Below, in pieces: positions 55,140-64,000 of a DNA stretch of 64,000 nucleotides. This DNA comes from Pseudoips prasinana (Eukaryota > Arthropoda > Insecta > Lepidoptera > Nolidae): NCBI GenBank assembly GCA_951640165.1, contig OX621260.1, forward strand, positions 26,120,001-26,184,000, read 5' to 3'. The notes under the pieces are model-generated. The model worked only from the letters and a program-made list of their open reading frames with translations. It was not told the origin of the DNA and did no database searches. Position numbers and translations under genes: made by a program. The first letter of the stretch is position 1. Each line of letters starts with the position of its first letter.

Positions 55140-56560
55140 AATAATTCTACAGTAGTCATTAAATAACAGTCAAAACAATTTATAATTTATCAGTTAAAAA
55201 ATCATTTATATTATAATACGCCTTATTGCCTAATACCTTTTTTAATTTATTTTTAAATGTAATGACACTCATATCCCTGTAGTCTTTTGGTAATTTATTG
55301 TATAATTTAGGTGCCATACAAAGTATACTTTTTCCCATATGGGCAGTTCTAGCGCTGTGCATACATAATCTATTATTATCTCGTCTGTTTCGGACGACAA
55401 AATCTGACCCACCCAACCCGAGGAAAAAGTCCAGGGTTTGTTTTAACAAATATACAAGTCTCTAAGATGTATAAACTAGGCAGCGTGAGTATGTTGTGTT
55501 TAATAAACAGAGGCTTACAACTATCAGTGGCCTTAAGTCCAAACATGGCTCTAATACAACGTTTTTGTACTCTGAAAGCTATACCTTAATATGGAGGCTA
55601 CCAGACCATGGTAAGCAGTGATTAACGCTTCAGTACTAACTGTAGGGGCCAGTTTGTAGAGTGCATAGGATGATTTACTTAACCGTTTACATACAATAGC
55701 AATATGGGATTTCCAGTTCAGTTTTTTATCAATATTAAGACCAAGAAATTTTGTATTGTCTACTTCTTGAATTTTGATGTCATTATATTTTAAATTCATT
55801 TCAGATGAAGTTTCAATTCTTTCACTAAAGTGCAAGATATTAGTTTTATTTTTAAATTATTATTAATTAACCAAGAAATTATTAATGTTATAGAATTATT
55901 AATGACGCTTCTAAGTCGTTACATTTTATAGTTATTGTGCTGTCGTCGGCAAAAAGTGTCATAGGTTGGTCAATTGATTTAGGTAAGTCATTTATGTATA
56001 TGATAAAAAGAAGTGGTCCGAGGACGCTTCCCTGGGGGACTCCAAATTTAATGTTACGCTGTTTCGATATATACTTTATTTCAGTTTTAGTGGTTTTATC
56101 TATTTTTGCGATTGACACTAGTTGTTTTCTATTTGAAAGATGGGACTAATTAGTTTTAGAATGTTTCCCCTTATACCGTATCGTTCAAGCTTATTCAATA
56201 GTATGATGTGGTCCACGTAATCAAAGGCTTGCGTCATGTCACAATACAAGGCCGCAATAGCTTTCCTTTTGTCTATGTTTATCATAATATTCCGTAGAAA
56301 GTCATAAATAGCCATATTTATGGTCATATTCTGTCTAAAACCTTTTTGTTCATGGCAGAGTACTTTATTTTTCTCTAGGTACTATATATATATTTGATTA
56401 TACACTTATTTTTCAAATATTTTTGACATAACTGAAAGGAGTGCTATTGGTCTATACTTCTGGATTAGTTCCTTAGAATTCTTTTTATGTAATGGTTTTA
56501 GTATTGATACTTTCAAGCTCTCTGGGAAGACACCATTGATGACACATAAGGTTACGAAAA
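55140..56560 (-). mobile_element. Jockey-type LINE, 5'-truncated, decayed
   Basis: Minus-strand RT blocks in order: KKNSKELIQ-like start, LYCDMTQAFDYVDH, GVPQGSVLGPLLFIIYINDL, catalytic FADDSTI, FLGLNIDKKLNWKSH, KLYNKLPKD. Frames change at about 56118, 55860 and 55500. Same direction as the channel gene. Confidence 0.88.
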
Positions 56561-57239
56561 TAAACAATATATAAAAATACAGGTTTCAGTTTTTGTCGCG
56601 GTGTAACTTACACCGCGACAAAAATTCTTTAGTTTATTCCTGTTACACAAGTGTAGATTTTATGAATTATACACGGTTACTTTTTGAAGGTTTAAATCCG
56701 GTGGACAGGAGGTTTAACTTACCAAGTACTATTCATTGGTGATTAATTTTACATGATATCTCTAAAATTAAAAAAATATAAAGTGATAATGTAATACTCG
56801 CATAGTGCGTGAAACCAAATAGTAACGTTTTAGTTAACTACTCGTGTATACGCTAACGTAGGTTCCTATCTACGCGCCCCGCTCGAACGACCGAGGTCAT
56901 TGACTCGCTCCGCTGATATTCATAACATTTCTTCATACTTTACAGGCTTGGGACTGTCTTAAATGCTTTGTGCCTAAGTTCTGGGACCTAATTAGATTAA
57001 ATGAAGTAATCTAGCATTTATGACGTATTTAAAAATGTGGAATCATAGTTATTTACAACGATTTAAAAATAAGAAACTGTAATAGTGAATAATTAAACGA
57101 TTCAAAGATTCTGTTACGTACCTAATAATTAATCACCTCTGTCTTACACTGATTTAACACTAACACTTTACGCCTACACCACATCTAAACTTCGCGATAG
57201 CGTAGCAATTGTTCCAAATGTAATTCATTTCGTTCAATA
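56561..57239. other. Pickpocket intron with a 35-bp palindrome
   Basis: 56590-56624 is a perfect inverted repeat TTTTTGTCGCGGTGTAA with a 1-nt centre. 56870-56930 is CG-richer (GCGCCCCGCTCGAACGACCG). No coding signal. Confidence 0.6.
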
Positions 57240-57501
57240 GTCTTTCTTTCTTTGCATGAGCACTCGCGTTAAACCTCATTGCGGCCATATTCGTACTTCG
57301 TCTGGGATCCCGTTCGAAGTACTCTACGATATCTTCATCCAGTTGGGGCGTGTAGACTGGCTGGTGACCGCGACCCTGGGCGTGCGAAGGTGTGCGGAAT
57401 TGTCCGTGATCTAACAAGCGCTGCGTAGCCGCCACAATTGTATGACCAGATGGAATTTGAGGGTCGCGTATACCAGCAGCCGTAATGAGCTGCTTGCACA
57501 T
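57240..57501 (-). pseudogene. HTH-domain fragment of a DUF4817-like transposable-element protein
   Basis: Minus-strand frame reads IVAATQRLLDHGQFRTPS, then YTPQLDEDIVEYFERDPRRS and TNMAAMRFNASA. TPQLEExxxxxxxxPxxSTRxxA is the second HTH of DUF4817-type proteins that precede DDE endonucleases in insects. Only this block is seen; the catalytic part is absent. It lies in the pickpocket intron, ~150 bp from the exon at 57656. Confidence 0.6.
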
Positions 57502-57655
57502 CGTAACCCGAAATCGCGTAAAATTCTTAAACAGCAGCCTTATTTTAGTTTGGTTTTAATATAATAGCATGTTTTTGGTGTTTTTAAACTATTATTTTTA
57601 TACTTACAAGGGAATCTCGAATTTTAATTAGTATGATTTGGTTGGTAGTACTTGC

Positions 57656-57786
57656 CTTCCTTGCAGCGTATTGATAGCGTAGCACGTACCAAGTTCAGTG
57701 TCCAAAGGTCTGAAGTACGTGCAGCAATCGAAGTCAACATCGTTCCAAGAACAATTAGCTAGTGTTTGTTCGCATGTATTCCTCAC
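57656..57786 (-). CDS. Pickpocket channel exon: first ectodomain cysteines
   Basis: Acceptor TTATCTTTAG| (57787), phase 0 in, phase 2 out. Encodes VRNTCEQTLANCSWNDVDFD and CCTYFRPLDTELGTCYAIN. The phase needed by the next exon is met only by ending at AG|GCAAGT, a GC donor (57655-57654). A GT donor 4 bp downstream would shift the frame. The 13.3-kb intron that follows contains the nested elements. Confidence 0.9.
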
Positions 57787-57924
57787 CTAAAGATAAAAAT
57801 TATAAAGAAAAATGTTTTACTATAATTTAAGCAAGCCAATATACTACTTATTATATATTTGAATGTTTATTATTTGTCAGCTCTATTAATATACACATGA
57901 AAAGGAATATAATTGAATACTCAC

Positions 57925-58078
57925 AAGATTGGCATAATAAGTTAGATTTGTTTTCATACAGTCCGGCAGCGGGTTCTCCAAGTTACAAAACTCTGATGTG
58001 TAATACGTTATTCCTTTGAAGAAAGCGATCTCTTTTAATACTTCTTCCATATTAAAATCATGATTTTCACCCCAAAGC
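57925..58078 (-). CDS. Pickpocket channel exon: post-TM1 ectodomain
   Basis: Acceptor GAATTGTAG| (58079), donor GTGAGT (57924); enters with one base to complete a codon, leaves phase 0. Encodes LWGENHDFNMEEVLKEIAFF and SEFCNLENPLPDCMKTNL: the extracellular finger region typical of the family. Confidence 0.93.
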
Positions 58079-58245
58079 CTACAATTCAAATTTAAACCTT
58101 AATTCACTACCACTAAATAAAAATAAAAACTTGCAGGCCCTTAATTTTAGATGGTCGATAACTCGATATGAATATGGTAGCCGTCGTAATAATACATAAA
58201 TCAATAAAAGTATTAAAAACTGGTATTCAAATCATTCCTTTTTTA

Positions 58246-58320
58246 GTCCGGCAGGGATCGAACCAGCACTTTCAAGTAATCCGGGGTAGGCGCTCTGCTC
58301 ATAAGTTACGAACGATACAA
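58246..58320 (-). mobile_element. tRNA-derived SINE head remnant in pickpocket intron
   Basis: Read in reverse, a degenerate head with A-box-like AGCAGAGCGCCTACCCCGG and B-box TGGTTCGATCCCTGC. No body was followed. Confidence 0.45.
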
Positions 58321-58557
58321 ACCGGCAGAAGAAATTTACGGAGGATGTCTGTACCATCCATCTAGCCAGGGAATTATACATTTGATTCGTCGGTGTGTAT
58401 CGTTTGTAGTTTAACGGTAGGGCTTCACCTTTCAAGGATTGGTGTTGGTTCAATCATCGGCCGACGATAAAAAATATTTACCTGTTTTTGAATTTGTAGT
58501 TAAGTTTTGCATCGTTAATAATGCTTCGAAACTAAATATGTACAATGAAAGTAATAC

Positions 58558-58752
58558 CGATCAGATATTTCTTCAACCCGGTTGGAGTTATCATTTTCAC
58601 AAACGACAACAGATGGGAACTCAGTGTCCCAGTCCTTGTACGTAGTCTCCACGACGAAGGATATAGGGTTGTTCTGGAAAGCGTCGTACTGCGCTGCTAT
58701 CAGTAGAGACGACCCGTACCAGGACAGAGCTACCACTACTAGCCAGAATATC
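58558..58752 (-). CDS. Pickpocket channel exon: TM1
   Basis: Acceptor GGTATTTCAG| (58753), donor GTATTA (58557). It enters needing one base and leaves in phase 2. Encodes IFWLVVVALSWYGSSLLIAA (first membrane segment) and NPISFVVETTYKDWDTEFPS then VVVCEND, the post-TM1 PFPAxxxC-like block. The preceding exon with the family HG gating motif was not found up to the window end. Confidence 0.93.
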
Positions 58753-58841
58753 CTGAAATACCAGGAACTTTGTGTCACATAGTTTTAGGTTGGGTGTAAT
58801 ATTGATCATTTATGGGGCAACACCGAGCGGTGACATTTGAC

Positions 58842-60852
58842 CAAAGATATTATAATATAACAAGATTGCGCACTGAGGGAGCAAAAACGGCCCGAGCAAG
58901 AAGTAGCTGTTTTGGATGGCATCTCCTTCTAATAGAGTGACCATGCGTCGTGGAATTATGCGAATGTTTTAACGCGCCAAATTTAAAATTTTGTTTTTAT
59001 GAGAATGAATAAACTTACTTTTGAAGTATAATCATACTACCTGTGCAGTGCTTTTAAAGTTACTGTTCGCCCCACTGCATACCTAGGTATACGTATTCGA
59101 GATGTTTTCGTTACTTATACTTTCTTTATTTTGTATGCCTCTCTGCAAGCAATATAAATTAAATTATACCAACATTATTTGTAGATTTTTTATTCGTTTG
59201 GAAATTATATCATTATTTATAGTACAATTCCCGCCTAATGTAAGTGTGAGTAGTGGTAGATATTTTGGACAAAGGCAATAGACTTTCCAAATATTATATA
59301 TTCGTAATGTATCCAAATAGTTTTCAAGTGTATTATATGTTTTATTTAGTTATATTCTTTTTCGCAACAAGTGTTTTGTGTCAGTCGGCTATAGTATTCT
59401 AGGATAATTATTGTAATACATATATTCAATATAGATTAGATTGTGAAAATCAGGTAACACTAATAGACTAAAGGCCCGATTTTTTATTTTTTTCCACGGA
59501 TAGTACTATACTCACTACCTTAATTGAAAATATCTTCTAAATGGCTTAATCTAAACAACTGAGATAATTTTATATCTTTTGTTATTAATAAGAGTGTAGC
59601 AATTGTCTATTTCTTACCTATTTACTCATAACAAACACTGACACGAGGAAACAGTAGCCTCGTTTTAGTGTTAGATATAGTGAAATAGACAATTATTCAT
59701 CATCATCATCATTACAGCTTAAATAAGTCCACAGCTGGAAAGCCTCCCTCAAGAATCATCTTGAGGGGATATGCCATAATCGCCACGCTTGGCAGGCGGG
59801 TTGGCGATCGCAGTATGATGGTCGTAGTACTCAGAAGAAAGCTGCTTCCCGTCCTCTGGTAGATATTCCCTCGGGTCGACTTCTACGCCCCCCACGGGAT
59901 GAGATGGGGTAATGATATTCTGATTCTGATATTTGTCGCCGTCACCACACAGCAGACAATTATTACGTAGGTATAAAATACCTAATATACATTACGACAG
60001 GTTGGAAAAATCGTTTGTTGTAAGAGGCAACAATCTCGAGTAGGTATGCTTAGTGGCTGGTAGTGGGGAATAGTATTTTGTGTCAATGTGCAAAAACTCT
60101 AAAACAAATGTGAATGTAATGTATTTGTAATAAAACAGTTAATTGCTATATCAGATTATTATTTACCGGGAACAATATTCATCCATTTTTGTTTCAATTC
60201 CTCGTTTTTGGGAAATCTAGAAAAACGATCCATTAAATACGTAACGAATGGTTACCCTGTTGCTGAACTTAGCCAAAATATAGAAACATTACAAGATAAC
60301 AATTACTTGTGAAAAGATATACCCCTCCCCAGATGACCCTCACTTTTACACCCTTTTACGCAACAAGTTAAAACCATTTTTAAGCAAATTGGAACTGGAT
60401 TGGAGCACAATACGATAAATAATTTCAAAACAAACATTCGCCATATTTGTTTACAAATTGAGTGTGGTAAACGTCATTTCTTATAAATACTGCTATTGAA
60501 TTTACTAAACCCAAATTAAATGTATTTAAAAAGCTATCAAAGAATAAGACATAGTATAAAAAAACGTTGTGTACGTCATAAATAAATAAAAATTATTTAA
60601 TTATAGTTATATGAAAACATAATCCTAGGTGTTTGACCAAAAATTCTACTATTTTATACGTCAAGTAAGTTATTTTTAGGCTGGCCATCTGTTAGACAGG
60701 GACAGATTCCAAAACGAGAGCCTCTCAAGTGGTCCGTTTTTTCCTATTGGTACACTACAAAGAGAAATGGACTGTATCTTAAAGACTTTGAGTTCATTTT
60801 GTTTTGAACTAAATCTTGGAGTGCGCAATCTTGTTATATTATAATATCTTTG
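58842..60852. mobile_element. hAT-like non-autonomous element with perfect 33-bp TIRs
   Basis: Both ends carry the same 33-bp inverted repeat (starts CAAAGATATTATAA, ends GATTGCGCACT), flanked by the 8-bp direct repeat CATTTGAC (58834-58841; 60853-60860). CAAAG-type ends and an 8-bp duplication fit the hAT superfamily. The 2.0-kb interior shows no transposase. It contains a deleted RTE copy (59695-59930) and a hairpin (59609-59694). It lies ~90 bp upstream of the TM1 exon. Confidence 0.88.
59695..59930 (-). mobile_element. RTE mini-element: 5' UTR joined to 3' tail
   Basis: (CAT)n at 59697-59713 marks the 3' tail on the minus strand. 59762-59925 matches the RTE 5' UTR at 26782-26940 (GCCACGCTTGGCAGGCGGGT, GCGATCGCAGTA, CCCCACGGGATGAGA). 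The whole coding part is missing between them. Confidence 0.8.
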
Positions 60853-60862
60853 CATTTGACAG

Positions 60863-60908
60863 GTAGACAAATCGAATGAGTCGGCTCTTTGGTTGTGTCG
60901 AAATAAGA

Positions 60909-60947
<39 letters not shown>

Positions 60948-61374
60948 TTGTTGTACTCGATTATAGAAGTATTAGTGTTGTAATACATACATAATTGTTA
61001 CCTACATAAGAAGTTTTATTACGTTAGTTGCAAGACGACTGTTGTATAAAAAATATCTGTCAATTATACTAATCAACTGTCAATTTATTCCGATTAAATT
61101 CTAATATTGTTTATTAATTTATAGAGTAATTAACATGAAAACATTTTATACGGATTTGTTTATCGCATCTATTCTTAGCAATATAAATACGTATGTACTA
61201 TACAATATTTAAGAATTATGCATTGAGACCTCTGATAATGTTTATTTATGACTACCCACAATATTCACAACTGAGATGATAATTAATTATGTTCAGCTTT
61301 TCTTATTTGTTTCTGACGTACACACGTTTACAAGTATCTTTTTAGTTATTATTCAATAAAGAGTGTGTTATCAC
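60863..61374. other. AT-rich DNA with (AT)n tract
   Basis: (TA)n at 60912-60944, otherwise no feature. Whether this is pickpocket intron or upstream DNA is unclear. Confidence 0.5.
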
Positions 61375-61542
61375 CATGAAACGGGGAAGATTATTAACCG
61401 TATCGTTGGAAAATCAAAAAAGTGTCATTGCAAAGTACGAAACTGATTTTTCTGAGAAAAATGTTCTTCCGTCACCGCGTGACCCAGTGTTTAGTAACAC
61501 TAGCGAACTTTTACTATACAAAATGTCCGAAAAAGCTATTTA
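61375..61542 (+). CDS. Small ORF of unknown nature (55 codons)
   Basis: ATG in the context ATCACCATGA starts MKRGRLLTVSLENQKSVIAK and runs to a TAA at 61540. Hydrophilic, KYETDFSEKN and SPRDPVFSNTS; no known domain. It may be the 5' end of a transposase-type gene whose later parts are seen at 61690-61819 and 63040-63870. Low certainty. Confidence 0.25.
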
Positions 61543-61819
61543 ACAATCAATTAAAAAATTACGATGTTTTTCAATAATAGCCTGTCCGTGATAAATCCCT
61601 ATCCGAAAAGAATAAAATGATTACAATACAACAACCAAGAAGTTGGCTTCTGACTGCAAGATATTTGATTTTATCATAGATTTTTATCATTGGCAGAAAA
61701 TCCAGCCTATCGTACACTGCGTAAAAAGAAAGACAAAATATCAACCTTTAGGACCAAGACTCTTTTGTCGAAACATCAGTGGGCAAAAGAAATTTGGAAG
61801 ACAATCCGATGTCCGTGTA

Positions 61820-62773
61820 TAGCGCCACAAACTTATCTGGCCCGGTGGCCAAAAGTAGAACTAACGACGTCAGTTGGAAATGTCAATCGGCTGTTATTCC
61901 CTGACATTCCTGCCATTGATTTTTTTTGCGCGTATTTATTTTTATTTTTGTGGTTTTTAATTGTGAAAAATGCCGAAAGTGATGCGAGGAACGTTATATT
62001 ACAAGTATTGAATTATATGAATGAAGAAAAACACCTCCAGGCACCAATTATACCCTTCAATAAGTTGTATGAACGCGTAGCTGCTGCTACAGATTAGTGT
62101 TGTCAGCTTCCGAAAAAATACCAAACTCCCCCTCGCACTTTAAATTTAAATACATATTTTATAATATTCATTATTTATTTAATTTTTGCTATTTCCATTG
62201 TAGGTGTCGGGGAGTGATTTGTAAGAAAACTTGTGAAAGAAAAAGAGCAAGCAAATGTAATAATTTATAGCAGATCAGAATATTGGTAAATCGAATTCTG
62301 AAATGCCTACATTGATTGCAGAAGCTTTTGATAAAATAACAGTCAATGAATGGCAACAGCATTGCAATAATGTAACAAATATTGAAAATGAGTATCGAAA
62401 AAGGGATGCATACTTAGACGAGCCTTTCATCAATCAATTAGGTAGTGCTAGTGAAAGTGAAAGCAGTGATTATGATGATGATGATGATGAAATGACTTCT
62501 GAATCAAACAATTCCGGTGACATAATAATACCTGGAGTATCCCCGTTAGAGGACACTCAGCATACATTTTATGTAGGTACCTAAATGATCATAATTATTG
62601 TATAAAAATATAAAGATTTGTAATGACAGTATTTGTTTGCTTTTTAGTGAATTAATATTTACGATACAATGTGCATATTATTTTTACCCACTTTATTGCA
62701 AAAAATAGTTACTAGCAACACTAAATGCGATAACAGCGACACTGCCAACGGGCCAGATAAGTTTGCGGGACTG
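61820..62773 (+). mobile_element. TA-flanked non-autonomous DDE transposon (internal deletion)
   Basis: The inverted ends share CAAACTTATCTGGCCCG after 8-9 less conserved bases and are flanked by TA (61818-61819; 62774-62775), as for Tc1/mariner/IS630-type elements. Interior: N-terminal transposase block (RNVILQVLNYMNEE, APIIPFNKLYERVAAATD, 61976-62097) and the C-terminal block (EWQQHCNNVTNIENEYRKRD, acidic SDYDDDDDE, 62303-62584). The middle with the DDE catalytic residues is missing. A deletion derivative of an insect DDE-superfamily endonuclease element. Confidence 0.8.
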
Positions 62774-62869
62774 TAGCTGGATTTTGAAAAATTATTCGAT
62801 TAAGGATGACGATTGCGTTATATCCTCTGGAGCGGGAAATTTAAATCTTCTATATGTTTTAACATTCCG

Positions 62870-63000
62870 TGTAGGTACCTAAATATTTGTAATAAGTAAC
62901 TAGAAATAATAACTGTATTACTACAAACATGTTCTGACTATTTACAAGCGCTTTTTTAAAGTCTACGTGAATAAAAACCTTTTTATTTTATTTATTTTTA
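62870..63000 (+). mobile_element. Solo 3' tail of family A LINE
   Basis: Matches the reverse complement of 46814-46940 (AACATGTTCTGACTATTTAC, GCGCTTTTTTAAAGTCTACG) and ends in the same ATTTT/ATTTATT-type tail. ~130 bp only. Confidence 0.85.
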
Positions 63001-63039
63001 TTATTTATTCATGTGTAATAAAATCTTGTAATCATGGAA

Positions 63040-63873
63040 GCAGTGTTCCAGTAGCTCAACTTATTTCTGACATTATACACTACATACAAATGGCTCGATA
63101 GTTGGGCTAAAAAGAAAAAGTTACCAAATGAAGTAGTTACAGATGATTCAGCTGCTTTGATTGGGGCTGCTGTAAAATCATTTACAAAATTTAAGACTAC
63201 CAAAGAATACATTCATGATTCATTTATGAAATTATAAAAACAAGAGTGTGCTCAAGAAAAATGCTACACTCGCATTGATACGAGTCATTTTATAAAGATT
63301 TTATTAAATTTACTTTGTTTCAGACTGTGAAGTGTCTACTAAAATTTAAAAAATGCGAGGTTTATGACAAATTGAAACAAATTGTTATAGATAACACCTA
63401 AAGAACTTGAAGAAGCAAGAATTAGGCTGAAAAAATTACGTACTTTTTCACGAACTGTGGAATCTGAAATTAAAATTCAAGATAGTGACAAAATAACAAG
63501 CTTCAAATCATTGAATTACTCTTCTTTTATGGTCTTGGTCGAAGCTTCTATCGCCTGAAACTGTTCGGGAAGAAGGACCCCACCTTTCAAAAATTCTTAA
63601 TGGTTCTATAATGCAATAGAATACGAACAGTTGATCATAACTGAAGGAGACTTTAACTATGGCCATTATAACTTGCATTATTTCCCAGACTTTTTGAACA
63701 CCTTAATGCGACTTGTAAGTCAACTTCCGTTGTGGTCAAATGTTATGAAAAATTTACACAATGCAAGAATAACTAATCCAATGTCATCGAATGTGGAAAG
63801 TTATTTCAAAAACGTGAAAAGGTGTTTATGTAGAATAATCAGTAAGAGTGATAGATATTGTGTGAGATTTTCA
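63040..63873 (+). pseudogene. Decayed MULE/DDE-like transposase remnant
   Basis: Pieces in changing frames: LISDIIHYIQ-like start, KKLPNEVVTDDSAALIGAAV (a VTDxSxALxxA block), CYTRIDTSHFIKIL, and from 63631 EGDFNYGHYNLHYFPDFLN, PLWSNVM, SSNVESYFKNVKRC. VTDxS, xDxxHF and NxxESYFK blocks recur in a group of insect MULE/DDE-type transposases. Several stops (for example near 63235 and 63556) show that it is dead. The assignment is from memory of motif style only. Confidence 0.5.
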
Positions 63874-64000
63874 TGAAGCATTTAAAATTCTTATCTGGTG
63901 AATTAAAAGTTGCTATCAGTAACTTAAAAGAAATTAAAACAAAACTACAAAAACGAAGATTCCAAAGAAAAACGGAAACTAACAATGTGAAAATAGATAA

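Overview
This looks like nuclear DNA from an insect, most likely a lepidopteran. The evidence is AT-rich sequence, GT-AG introns, chains of tRNA-derived SINEs, RTE-type LINEs with (TGA)n/(CAT)n ends, jockey/CR1-type LINEs, mariner and hAT elements, tandem EcKinase-like genes and a pickpocket ion-channel gene. The species is not determinable from the window. Most of the window is transposon sequence lying in introns and intergenic DNA. Splice sites were read by eye.

Host genes. (1) On the plus strand, three exons (1-90, 2207-2362, 10474-10779) join in phase 0. They give the last ~183 residues of a protein I do not recognise, with an acidic patch near its end. (2) Two tandem plus-strand genes (13469-22710 and 29406-31126) encode EcKinase/CHK-like small-molecule kinases. 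Both have one phase-1 intron at the same place. That intron is 449 bp in the second gene and about 8.0 kb in the first, where retroelements have swollen it. (3) On the minus strand, seven exons between 58752 and 38955 encode most of a pickpocket-type DEG/ENaC sodium channel: TM1, the cysteine-rich extracellular domain, and TM2 with the G-A-S filter. All exon phases match. The exon before TM1 and the cytoplasmic C-terminal end were not found. One pickpocket intron is 13.3 kb and appears to use a GC-AG splice pair.

Mobile DNA, left to right. The intron of gene 1 (2363-10473) holds an RTE pseudogene copy, SINEs, a TA-flanked MITE nested in a SINE, a ~127-bp satellite and a jockey-type LINE end. 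A decayed mariner follows at 11307-12628. The first kinase intron holds a LINE fragment, split by a dispersed repeat, itself split by a Ty3/gypsy element (14255-19904) with apparently identical LTRs. Between the kinases lie LINE remnants and an RTE copy that lost its reverse transcriptase by internal deletion. After the second kinase, a near-intact 4.85-kb CR1-type LINE (31533-36379) sits inside a SINE. The large pickpocket intron contains a five-level nest: hAT-type ends with an 8-bp duplication (44772-52723), a LINE inside it, a TTAA-flanked MITE and a second LINE inside that, and a poly(A)-tailed GC-rich insertion inside the second LINE. The right end carries a hAT-like element (58842-60852), a TA-flanked deletion derivative that keeps both ends of a DDE transposase gene (61820-62773), and a decayed DDE/MULE-like transposase remnant.

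I found no new multi-gene system. The observations most worth following are the possible in-phase intron between the protease and reverse-transcriptase regions of the young gypsy element, three SINE copies each interrupted in the same linker by unrelated elements, and the nested insertions whose target duplications give a relative order of events.
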